Both the position numbers and the translations under genes were made by a program. Positions 11,680-23,100 of a stretch of 64,000 nucleotides of DNA are shown in pieces (position 1 is the stretch's first letter; every line of letters starts with the position of its first letter). The stretch is from contig NC_016132.3 of assembly GCF_000005505.3 (NCBI RefSeq), forward strand, positions 49,180,914-49,244,913, in the 5' to 3' direction. The notes beneath the pieces are model-generated. The model was not told where the DNA came from. It searched no databases and saw only the letters and a list, made by a program, of their open reading frames with translations. This DNA comes from Brachypodium distachyon (Eukaryota > Streptophyta > Magnoliopsida > Poales > Poaceae).

Positions 11680-12329
11680 CTACTGATGGTATCCGCTTTT
11701 GTTTACAGGAATTGGGGGAGGCCTGTAGAGCATGTTGGCGCTGCTGTTCCGAGCCATCAAATTTGCGCAAGAACTTCCAGAGGGCTTCTTGGCTACTGTT
11801 TTGCTGTTAGGACCAGGTACATGACAAGTTCCCTGGTTCCCATCTAGATCTACGTAGCTCTTGCATGATTTGAACTTCTTGTACGGGCTCTCTTTCTTGC
11901 GTAGATCCTGTAGGCATCTCACCTCGGACATACAATCAAAGGACTGAGACTTCCCGTCGTAGTATTTGGATAACCCTTTCCTGCAAAGAACAGCACGGTA
12001 CTTGCAAGGTGAGAATTTTGTTCCTTTTGATGTACATAAATTGACTGATATATGAAAGTATTTTTCCAAGGAACTTACTTGATAGGGAGTTCTGCCTTCA
12101 TAGCTGACAGATCGCAGATGCTATCTGAATTCAGTCTTCGCACTGGCTGCGGCGTTTGGGAAGCCGCCTGCAGCGCAAACTTGTCTTGTTGAGCTTCAAA
12201 CTCCTCGCCGTCTGAGAACTGGGCCTCATCATCCGAGTCGCTGGAGATGGAAGATGAGGTCTCGAACAACTCTTCATCATCTTCCAGGTGCACCGGAAGG
12301 ACCGCAGCTCCTCCGTCAGATCTGCTCAT
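11680..12329 (-). CDS. OXS3-like (OXIDATIVE STRESS 3 family) protein
   Basis: Two exons on the minus strand: 12329-12079 and 11980-11680, joined by a 99-bp GT-AG intron, giving 183 residues. The N-terminal half is acidic and Ser-rich (SSSISSDSDDE). The second exon opens with GLSKYYDGKSQSF, the hallmark of the plant OXS3 family, followed by a basic Lys/Ser-rich C terminus. OXS3 proteins are nuclear, raise tolerance to metals and oxidative stress, and are thought to act in chromatin or stress regulation (established in Arabidopsis). Here function is inferred from the motif alone. ATG 12329-12327 is the first Met of the open exon. A TATA-like site lies about 140 bp upstream. Confidence 0.85.
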
Positions 12330-12467
12330 GGTTGCAAGTTTCTTGTTTCTGTAGACGCAATGAACCTCCTCAAGAAAAAGGTATGTGCTTGATGTATGGA
12401 TATAGTACTCTTCTTCCTTATTTGCCTGCTCTCTTTCACGACCTTTACATTCTAGCAGGAGGGTGGG

Positions 12468-12475
12468 TATATATA
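12468..12475 (-). promoter_or_regulatory. Putative TATA box of the OXS3-like gene
   Basis: TATATATA in the context CTATATATAC on the minus strand, about 140 bp upstream of the ATG. This is a normal distance for a plant gene with a ~100-nt 5' UTR. Confidence 0.5.
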
Positions 12476-12499
12476 GAGCCCCAGCTGAAACGGGATAAC

Positions 12500-15400
12500 A
12501 CTATGCTTTCAAACACGGCGTAGTGCGCTTTGACTAGTATAAGTTTGAAAGCCATTTGCATCAGTGACATCACCATTTTGTTGTGTTTACATTGCACAAG
12601 TTAGGTTTTCTAGGACACTGACATGGACCCCATAATAAGCATGGCATACGCTTTTGTCCCGGGTTTTTATTTTCAGAAATAGAAAATGGCTATTGGAAAG
12701 AGTAGTATTAAAGGTTGGTTGGCCACTTCCACATGCCTTTGGCAGATTCTGCTGGCGGTGCCCTGATCTGATCTGATCTTATCTTCTTAGTTTGTTCAGT
12801 GGGACCTGATTTGGTTTCTGAGGCTAACATCGAGACCAAGGGCAGATGGTGCCCTCACCGTGTTAATCTCTTACGAACGGAGCGGAGCGAGGACACGCGG
12901 CGTACTGCTGCTGGATTAGATTCTGATTGGAATCTGAGTAGTACTACAACTTAGACCAGATTGTAGGTAATTGTTTCCACCAAATTATGACGTATGCGGC
13001 TTCAAAATAATTATCGGAATACACTTCTGAAATTGTACTGTATTTGCTTTGAGAAAATGATAGAGTGCTATACTTTGGATCCTCTAATTTTGACCAATTA
13101 CTTAATCGGTATCCAAGGGCCCGAAATGGTATTCTGTCTTTATTTTGAGACAGAAGTTCTAACAATAAGTGGAGATTTGTTGTTTCTGCAAATTTATGGC
13201 ATGTTTACGATGCAAATATACAAAAGGGAACTTTCAGGATATGCTCTTCCCCTAGATAGGCAAAGTACAAAATTCACTAGATTTGAACCTCCAAACTCCT
13301 GTGGATCGAGCCAATGATTTTTTGAAAAAAATTATACAGCAGGCAAAACTCGGCAAGCATAGGTATACTGATGAATTTCCCTCATTCCTTTGTTGAAGGG
13401 GCACTCCTCTCTTTCTCAAAGGGACACGTATTTTTCTTATGATTTACTCTTAAAGGACCCTCTCAGTTTTTTCTGTGCTGGATCATTGGATGCCCACATA
13501 ATTTAACATCTCGGACAAAATGTGTAAATTGAGAATCCATGGACCCGATGAGAGCAGGTGAACACACGTGTATGGTTTTCCGCGTCACACTTGTAATTGC
13601 ACTAGTTTATCCCTTGGCTTCCATTGCACGGGATAAAAAGGGTGAAGCAACGTACATGTAGCTCTCGAGATAAGAGTTGTAAAAACCATTTATGGTTTAA
13701 AACACGCACGAGAAAATGGTGCATTTCAACGTCTCAAGGAGTCATCACCCTCTATGCATTATTGTAGCGAAAAGGGTGTACAGTAAACAACAACCTGAGC
13801 GCTCCAGGTGGCATCGGTTTTTCTTCAAGTTCTGACAGGTACTACAGACTAACAACTAATGTAATTGTGTACAACTATCGTGGCATTTATACTTATATAT
13901 TAGAGTGCTTTATTAAAAAATCTTAAAAACATGATTCTAGTACATATAAATGTGAGAATTCATGCAACTTGTACTAAAACCACAACAAGTATTTAGAAAA
14001 AGAGAGAGAGTATTAACCAAGAACATACTGCCAACACATGGAACAGCGCAGCTTGACGGGCTCTGCGAAACTGGACACCCGCCCCGGCGATCCGGCTAAC
14101 GCGCCAAGTGCATGTCCAGTCTATGGACAGAAACAACAGCTCACACGTCCGCCATGGCACGAGCACCATCGCCCAGGACACGGCAGCAGGTTTGCTGGAG
14201 CAAACAAAACCGGCGACAATCTTTCTTTCTCGTGTCCGCGTGTTCCACGGCACAAAGATAAGAAGACGGCGTTTCCAAGGCCCGGTGGTTTCAGAGTCCC
14301 AGCGATGCAGACACCCAGATGCGCATGTCTTTACTTTACCTCCTTGTCTAGAGCCAACTTACGTGTCCTAGTCCGTGGCATTTAAACCTCTGAGCTTAGT
14401 CAAGAATCCGTAGTGCCCGGCCAACCTCGTGATGCTCCCTGATCCTTATCCATGCGCTTGGACTTGTTCAAGCTTCACCTCGGTGGACTAGTAGCGCAAT
14501 AAACTTGTAAAGTTGGTCCGGTTGTGGTCTACGATGAGTGACACGTATCTACCATGCATGTCTCATCCCAGGGAGAAATCCATGAGTCCATGACTTGTGC
14601 GGTTGTGTCTGTTCGGAAACTCTCGGACACGTTCCCCGCCGAGCACGCCCAATGGCCCCAAATACGACTCTTCCTTCCCGGCTGCCTCCTTCTGTCGCCG
14701 GGAGTCAAAATTTCGCTTGTGCCTCCAGAACGCGTCCGCGGTCGGAACCTGCTGGCTGCTGCCGCTCTGACCGGGTGGCTCGTGCGTAGAACATGGGACG
14801 GCAGTTTTGTATACACACGGGAAACATCAGTATCCAGATACAGAGAAGACATTTATGGCCAGAGCCATCGCCCAAAAGACGCGTCCGGCTTAGCTAGCGC
14901 CTAGCGGCCCGTCTTATAAAACGTCGAAGCGATAAGGGTGAGGCATATTCGTGCCGCATGAATTCATTTGATCCGTAGCCGGGCTTGAGACCGAATCGTG
15001 CGAGGATCCAAGGAAAGCGACCAGGCACGACACGATGGCCGCGCCGCGCGGCAATGCCTGCCAAAAATCATGTGCCCGGGAACCGAAATTTCCCCAAGGT
15101 TTTGGTGGGTGGACCAGGGTTGGACTACTTGTCCCGGCTGCGCGCCAGGCGCGGAGGCCGGAGGCGGGAACGTGGTCTGCGCGGATGGGGACGAATGAGA
15201 GCATGTGGAAATCCATCATCGTCAGGGACGACCGGACGAGGGCAGATGAGGAGATGAGATGAGGATCTTGAGGTCGATACGGGTCGCTGTTCGTGTGATA
15301 TTTCTCTGTACCCCAATCTGTAGCCTGATCGGCCGGGTGGGGCGCCTCCAGGGACGCGTGTCCCCGGATCCATAATCCGGACACGAACGGGAAGACGGCG

Positions 15401-16900
15401 TCCCTTCATCGCCGGATTGGTTTTGAGTCAGGCATCAAGGGGAAAAACCAGTGTTTGGGGTAGAGTATGCATGCAGCGCTGCAGGTTGGGGATGGGGAGA
15501 CGTGCAGTCCGGTTTCTCCTCGCTTTAGCTATCGTAGAATCCGACTCACCGCTACCGGACGGGAACGAGCGCAAAGAAACGAGGGAAGTAAATAAAAGCA
15601 CATCCTCAACCCGATGGTTAAGGCCAGTCACATGGCTCAGAATGGATGGTGAGGTGAGCTCCGTTGCATTTTGCGTGGTGCACCATTATCATGGGTACCA
15701 TGTGTGTTTGGATATCTTTCCTGACCAAGTTCCTTTTTTAGTACAATCTTTCCTGACCAAGTTTATTTCACGCGGCCCGTATTTTAACCTGCCGCATCGA
15801 GAGGACACCAAGGATGGCTTAGCCGGGACGTAATTCGCGGTGACCGAAAGAAATAAAGCAACCCATAACTCCATAATACTGTACTAACTGACGTCATGAT
15901 CCAACACAGCAGCAGACGGAAGGTGCACACTTCCTTCACCTGCCCCTGCAGTCCTGCACGAATATTGTACGTGAAGCAGCCGGCAGTCGGTTAGCGATCG
16001 ATTTTGCATCACTATAGTCTATAGCAATGCTCAGTTATCACGCGTGCCGCCTGGCCCCAACTTGAAAGTTGAAACTGCATAATATATCAACTTTTACGAG
16101 GGAAATTATATCTTGTAATAGTGGTACCATCATGGGAGACGACTCGATGGAAGAAGGTTCAGATAAGTGGTGACGTTTCAACCGACGGAAGGAGAAGTGT
16201 ATCAGCGTCTTCTCTTGATTTTCTTTCAATTTCCTCTCATCGCGACGGCCGACGAGCGAGAGTCCTCGGTCTCTCCAGTGTCCTGCGGGCGGCAAATGAT
16301 GTGGTGTGGTGGGTGGAATCTAACGAGTCGAGATTTGGCATCCCCACCGATTGGATTTGGCGCGGGAAGGTGGTAGCCGACTGACCGGTGGAAGTTAACG
16401 CTGCACGGCAGGTTGAGGTTGGCCTTTCTATATGTTTTCTCTCGTGGTCGGCTCTGCTGGTCAGAACGTCAGGTGCATGGATAGAGTCGTTTTGCTGCCA
16501 TGATTATGTCACATGGGTTCATACATAGGAGTATAGATAGACGGGGTTTAGAGCGTTCTTTATCCGTAAACATTGTGGATTAGTCCTCCTCTTCTTCACA
16601 TTTTAATTTTTTGTTTTTATTATCCACGAATTGAGATTGTAATTTTACGGATAGCTCGCCACGTTTGCTAACCAAAGAAGCTGGGTCTCATGGTCCCAAA
16701 GACGAACACGGAGGCCGGACAGCCGGTACGTGACTTTCAGAAAGGGGAAAAGAAAAGTAGCCATACACTTTGGGCCGGATATTTTGAGAGAATGGGTTAC
16801 GTTTGAAAGGCAAGGCCGACGACCTGGAGTGTGCTGATTTTGTCCAAATTAAGCTCTGTACTTAATTGGGCCTCTTCCGATATTTTTGGGCTTACTCGCT
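12500..16900. other. Intergenic region with no recognisable gene
   Basis: AT-rich to 14.0 kb, then GC-rich between about 14.0 and 15.9 kb with many overlapping open frames on both strands. None shows a known domain, consistent splice sites or codon bias, so they look like chance frames in GC-rich sequence or decayed repeats. Confidence 0.45.
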
Positions 16901-16918
16901 ATGCTCATACAGCCTCTT

Positions 16919-16994
16919 CTGAGTATAATGGTTGGCCGCTAAAAAAAAAGAGTATAATGGCTGGTGTTCTAAAAAAAAGGGTATAATGGCTGGT
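16919..16994. repeat. Short tandem repeat, about three units of ~28 bp
   Basis: Three successive units with the core GTATAATGGCTGGT (the first reads GGTTGG), each followed by a short spacer and, in the first two, an A-run (CTAAAAAAAA). Copies start near 16923, 16951 and 16980. Confidence 0.65.
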
Positions 16995-17135
16995 GAATTT
17001 TCTCTACCCGCTACAAAAATTTCTTGCCCAGGTCACATAATAACTTGGGGGTACAATAGTTTTCCTTTTCTTTTCGCTTGACTTAGGGGAACAGTAGGCT
17101 TGCTCCATCGTAGTGACAACTTGTGATTTTTTTTG

Positions 17136-18151
17136 AAAGGGGAAATATCAAGTGAAAACACCTCTTGTGTGCAAACCTGCAAACCTTTCTTCTCGGTCAT
17201 CGAATTAAAAACATGTGGCTCTGATCGAAGGTGGGATTCAACCCAAACACTTAAAGGGCCAGTTTTTTTTCGGTTTTCTGGACCGGCTTTTTCGAGAAAC
17301 TGTCCTCTCCATCTTCCTGGAGAAGTAGCCACCTAATTTGATTATGCTACCAAATTAGTTTGGCGTAAACTATTTTGAAAAAGTAGCTAAATCTGAGACA
17401 GGGCTTCTGCAGGAAGCTAGGTGAGGACAGTTTTTAAGAAAAACCCGTACTAGTAGCCGAAAAGAACGCACCCAAAGCAATTTTGCATATACCCCTGCTT
17501 TTACCCTTTGCTTGGTTAAAACCGATTCATGAGTCAAAATGAAAAATCTTTCTTCTCTGCACCGCCAAGGAGATTCCATCACCGCACTGCGTGTACTACC
17601 CTGCCGCTGCCGGAGGCGGTGCCCCGACACCCTCCGTCCGACCTGGCGAGCCAACCATCGTCCGTGCTCCCACGCCCGTGCTGCCGCGCCTGCACGTCGT
17701 CCTTGCTGCCCGCCTGCCGCCAGCGACCTCGTGGTGCCTTTTGCCTGCCTCCATGTGACCTTCCTAGCAAGCCGTCGTCTATGCTCCTGTGCCCGCCGCC
17801 GGTCGTGGTGCCCCGCTCCCGCTAGGGTTCGTGCAGCCGCGCCCGCCACCATTGGCCCGTCGGGCGGCAGTGCGGAGCACGCAAAGATGTGCAGTCGCCT
17901 TCGATTCGAGGGGCGGGGCGCCCGCGTCGGCCTCCAGATCGGGTGAGGGACGAGGAGGACGAAAGAAGGTGGCGGCACATTGACCGGCGACGCGATGCGG
18001 GGAAGTATCTGCTTGTATGGTCACGGTTACCAATTTGGGGATAAAGAGCAGGGGGTGTTCTGTAAAATTGTGTTTAAGTGTTTGGGTTGGTTCCACTTTG
18101 GAGCAAAGTTTGCATGTTTGCACTCAAGAGACGTTTCATATTTCCCCTTTT
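17136..18151. repeat. Inverted-repeat element with GC-rich core
   Basis: The left arm (17136-17254) and right arm (18073-18151) are inverted copies. AAAGGGGAAATAT, GTGCAAACCTGCAAAC and ACCCAAACACTTAAA on the left recur reverse-complemented on the right. Between them lies ~0.8 kb with a very GC-rich stretch (17550-17980) open in several frames. The layout resembles a foldback or MULE-type element, possibly with captured sequence. No TSD was found and the true ends may lie outside these arms. Confidence 0.5.
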
Positions 18152-18159
18152 AAAAACCA

Positions 18160-19460
18160 ACATCCTTTGAGTTTGAATAATTCAATGCACCAGTCAGGAA
18201 AGCTCCTATGCCAAAATTACAGATCTGGTATGTGCATACGACCCGATCACAATCAAACTCCTAAATCCTACTTATAAAATTTAGAGTTGGTGGTCGTCAA
18301 TTCACTTCTTACTAATCTTTTTTTGTCACCTGACAAGTGCAGATTCTACAAATCCACGAATTTAAACTTTAAGTTATAATCCTCCACTACATAATCCATA
18401 CTCTGTCTTCCATCTCCGATCTTCGCGAGTTTAAACTTCAAGTCATAATCTTCGACTTTATGACACGGTCCTAACAACGGGACATCACATGCCGGCATGG
18501 CATCGGATATTCGTATGCTCCAGTTTGTGGACCGTATTCACCCGATCTAGTCTAGACCAAAACAGCGCAACAGCTCATCTTCATTCCCGGAAAATTTGCG
18601 ATTTTGCGGTAGTCATCAAGTACACTCTCGTGCTCACCAACCAGATGAGAATCCGTTCAATCCCAGGAGCAGTGCAGCACGCAACTCCACATTTTCACTT
18701 CCCGAAATGAAACGCCAAAAGTTGTGCCAGGCCAAGAAAAAGAAAAGCGAACCCCTCCTTGGGTCCCATGCGTGGGATGGGTTTTGCCGACGCGTCCTGT
18801 CCGTCTGTCCGCGTCAGCCTCGCCTCGGCAACCGGTATGCGCCGCTGCGCTCTTCCCGCCATGCTCCTCGTGTTGCATCCACTCAGACAGACCACTTTCT
18901 TTCTTGCTGCCGGACAAATAAAACCGGGCCCAAGGTGCTGACCGAATAAATGAGCAGTGAAAAGCAGGAGGGTCGCTTTGTTTTGTTTCCTCGTATAAAA
19001 TCAGGAAGTGCTAGTACCCGTGTATAGCGTAGAGAGCACTGTTCGACTTGTTTTACACACTCCTTTTTGTGGCGAGGCATCTTCAACTTATTTTGCATTC
19101 TGATCTTGCATTTCGTGAGATAAAGTTAGTCTTGTGAGGTTAATTCCATCCATCTCCAAGAGAAAAAGATTTACCCAGAGTGCTCTGAGCTTCTGAAGAT
19201 GTCAAGCGTAAACTCTTTCCGCAAGCGAAGTATCCTGAAAGCCATTTTTTGCTCTGTTGAGAGTTATTAGTAAGAGGAACGATGATACAACTGAAAACTC
19301 CAAAGAGAAAGCGTTGGGCTTTGATCGGTTTACTTTACGATGAAATGCCGCTTCACTTTTACTTTTCGTCTTAGGTTGCAAATTCTTGCTGTTCCCGTAT
19401 GCTTTTTGTTTACATCGAAGTGCTCATTTTACACACATGGTAAAATGGAAAAAAATGTTA
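18160..19460. other. Intergenic, no gene recognised
   Basis: Mixed sequence. An imperfect repeat TTTAAACTT(T/C)AAGT(T/C)ATAATC occurs near 18361 and 18430. Small ORFs around 18.6-18.95 kb have no recognisable domain. Confidence 0.45.
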
Positions 19461-19572
19461 CCCCTCCTATCAATATTAATTGTCAAAATATCAAATGTAT
19501 CTAGACACCTTTTAGACACAGATACATTTATATTTGGACAAATTTGAATCAATTAATATGGAAAGGAGGAAT
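19461..19572. mobile_element. Stowaway MITE, diverged
   Basis: About 112 bp between TA dinucleotides with CCCCTCCT and GGAAAGGAGG ends. The inside is the reverse of the family at 3932-4043, containing ATGTATCTAGACACCTTTTAGA-like and GGACAAATTTGA blocks. Confidence 0.7.
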
Positions 19573-20154
19573 TATAAACCAGAGTGCTAAATCTCTCTTT
19601 TTTTTCTCTTCATAATTTACGCATTTCCAATTTAAGTGTAACCCTCTTTTATCAGTTTCTACAGGACTTCCAAGTTCCAACTGTAGAATTGACCAACGTC
19701 ACTGTACAGAAATGAACGTTCCAAAGTCTTATTTTACCGTGCCTCGTATCGTCTGACATGTGGGTTAAGCTGAAATTATCCTCCCAAAGGAAACATCCTC
19801 GCTGCTGGTTGCCTGGTTCCGTCGCGCCTCGGTCCTCTCCCCTTCCGTTTCTGTTCCGGACCCTTCGTTTAAACACTCTCAACGCATTTCATAACGCTCC
19901 CCTCGCGTCCGTTTCAGCCGCTACAGTCCCCCGCACTCCATTCCACGCCTCCTCTGCACCGCCTGCGCGACTGCCCAGTGCGTGCCTCTGGCCGTTCAGC
20001 CCGTGTGCCTCGGTTCCTCTTCCTCTCTATCTCTCTCTCTCTTCCTCACCCTCAACGTTCACAGGCCTCGGCCGCGCAGCCAGCAGAAAAGCGCGTGAAG
20101 GAGGTTGCTGCAGCAGGGAGGACGACGGCGGAGGAGACAGAGCTTGGGGTCGGC
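19573..20154. promoter_or_regulatory. Upstream region of the glucanase gene, with CT-rich tract
   Basis: The 580 bp before the glucanase ATG include a pyrimidine tract (about 20018-20046, mostly CT repeats), common in grass 5' UTRs and core promoters. I did not find a convincing TATA box. Confidence 0.4.
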
Positions 20155-23100
20155 ATGCCAATGGCGCGGCGGCATGTGGCGGGGCTTGTTGCGTTCCTCT
20201 TCTTGCTGCTCGTGGGTGAGTTCTTGTTCTTGAACCATTTCGTTCTTCGTTTGATAGCAGTATTACCTTTTGGGAGTGTTAAGTGGTGGGTGGTGCTTTG
20301 ATGCCTTGCTTGCTTCCGAGTGCTAGCTGCTTGTGCCCTGGCGCGACAAGGACATTATCCTTATTGTTTCTTGGAATGGGTATCGTGATGCCCATCGAAT
20401 ATGTTCTTTTGGGGGAAATCTGATAATAGTAATACCCATGTCCATGCACTTTCTCTATCCAAATCTTCAGATTGTTTTATCTACTATTTATTACTACATC
20501 ACATTTGATGAATAGATTGCCATTGGGCATTAAATGAAATAAATGCGCGCTTGTTAATGTGGTTAATTTTGCAGGGCATTGCCGCGGCGGCAAGACTGGC
20601 ATCTGCTACGGCCGCAACGCCGACGACCTGCCGGCGCCGGACAAGGTGGTGCAGCTGATCCAGAAGCAGTCGATCAAGCACGTGCGCATCTACGACACCA
20701 ACATCGACGTCATCAAGGCCTTCGCCAACACCGGCGTTGAGCTCATGGTCGGCGTCCCCAACGCCGACCTCCTTGCCTTCGCGCAGTATCAGTCCAATGT
20801 GGACACCTGGCTCAAGAACAGCATCCTCCCGTACTACCCGGCCACCATGATCACCTACATCACCGTCGGCGCCGAGATTACCGAGAGCCCCGTTAATGTC
20901 TCCGCCCTTGTCGTGCCCGCCATGCGCAATGTGCACACCGCCCTCAAGAAGGTTGGCCTGCATAAGAAGATCACCATCTCGAGCACACACTCGCTCGGGA
21001 TACTGTCCCGGTCGTTCCCGCCGTCTGCCGGGGCGTTCAATAGCAGCTACGCGCCGTTCCTGAAGCCGATGCTGGAGTTCCTTCTGGAGAACCAGGCGCC
21101 ATTCATGGTGGACTTGTACCCCTATTACGCGTACCAGAACTCGCCAAGCAACGTCTCGTTGAACTATGCCCTCTTCTCGACGCAGTCTCAGGGCGTGATT
21201 GATCCCAACACCGGGCTGGTGTACACAAACATGTTTGATGCGCAGGTTGATTCCATTTTCTTTGCGCTTATGGCGTTGAACTTCAAGACACTGAAGATCA
21301 TGATCACTGAGACAGGATGGCCAAACAAAGGAGCAGCTAAGGAGACCGGAGCGACTACGGACAATGCTCAGACTTACAATACCAATCTGATACGTCATGT
21401 TGTTAATGACAGCGGCACACCTGCAAAGCCTGGGGAAGAAATAGATGTCTACATCTTCTCCTTGTTCAATGAGAACAGGAAGCCGGGCATTGAGTCGGAG
21501 AGGAACTGGGGATTGTTTTCCCCGGACCAAAGCTCCATCTACAGCCTTGATTGGAGTGGCCGAGGAAATGTGGACATAATGACTGGAGGAAACCTTACGA
21601 ATTCTAATGGCACTTGGTGTGTTGCCTCAACTAATGTGTCAGAGACGGCTCTGCAGAATGGCTTGAATTGGGCATGTGGTCCAGGCAATGTTGATTGCTC
21701 TGCTATTCAACCGAGTCAGCCCTGCTATCAGCCTGATACATTGGTTTCCCATGCTTCATATGCATTCAACAGCTATTACCAGCAAAATGGAGCTAATGAC
21801 GTAGCTTGTGGCTTTGGTGGTGCTGGAGTCCGAACGACAAAGGATCCAAGTAAGTATCCTCATGATATGAATCATTGTGTTTGACAATTTCTCTGTACCT
21901 CTACTAGTTTTTCTTGTAATCTGAACTAGAGGAGGAACCACACTTTATTATTATTTTTATAGTCATGATATAATCACTGAGATGTTGTCGTGCTGATCTA
22001 GATAGACAATCAACCCTGCGGGCAAAGTTTGTGAACTATTCTCATAAACCTGTAAAATTAACTTTTAAATTTTGTTTTGCATGCTTTATTGTGAACTATT
22101 CTCGTAATATATCTACTCTAAAGAATCCACCATATAGTTGCTGAATATCTGAACTAAGCGATAACATTAGTTGAATTGTATTCTTAAGCTTATTAACATA
22201 TACGTGCAGTCTTAATGACCTATCCAGCATTGGTCCCAAACACGTTTACAACTCTCGCATACGTGCATGCATCGTTATAGACAACTCTTGTGTACGTACA
22301 TGTACCCTTATATGTAGTGTATGTGCAAACAGTGTTGTAATTGAAGTCTACTTCTGTAAGTCGGATGCAAGCCGTAAGTAGCGTTGTGCTAGTGATACAA
22401 ATATCTTTTCTTTGTATTAAACTTTAAATCTGAGCCTTTATAATTTGACCCACTGTATAATCAACGGTGCAGATAGTTTAGCCTAGGTGGACGAACATGG
22501 TGGCTTCATGTCCTTCTGTTTTATTAATTTACTAGATTTTGCCAAAGCAGCTAGATTGAGCCCATAATCACAGAGAGACCATGTTTATGGTAATAGATGT
22601 GCGAGTCCTTGTCGCACCAGTGGCATCCGGGATACCACCGTGCATGACGCGTGGGTCGCCTCACCCGCTCCCCGCAAGGATAGTGCCCCGGGCAGCACCG
22701 CACCAGCTGCCCGGCAAGCCACCAGCCCGGCAGGGCTAGCCAGGCTGCGGGGGTTACCCTCGAAGGCAACAAGAGAATCCCCGTCTGGGTGCTCCCCGGG
22801 AAGGTCACTTGCCGGGGAGGGTGTTCCCGGGCGCGGGCGCTTGCTACAGGGGCGGTACCAAACGGACAGAGCATCGACGCCACGTGGCCGCCCGGCGGGC
22901 TCCCTGCACGCAGGGCTCGTCAGGGCAAGGAGTGAAGCGCAAGCAAGCATTTAATGCTCCGACAGAAAGGGGATTCCCCGTCTAGTCAGCCCACAGTGAC
23001 TGGCCTGCTGTGAATTCTAGGCACATAGCGCCCTAGCCGCAGGGCTACCCGTCATGCATGCAAGCCAGCGCAGCGAGGGCAAGCTGCCTGAGTTCTTTGC

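Noticed and set aside
14038..15833. Cluster of overlapping ORFs of 60-156 residues
   Set aside because: GC-rich region open on both strands, no domain, no splice pattern; not called as genes.
20499..21530. 343-residue open frame on the minus strand
   Set aside because: Exact antisense of the large glucanase exon; no domain, and the plus-strand gene explains the open frame.
22551..22954. Overlapping ORFs on both strands inside the glucanase intron
   Set aside because: They lie within the solo LTR; open because of GC content.
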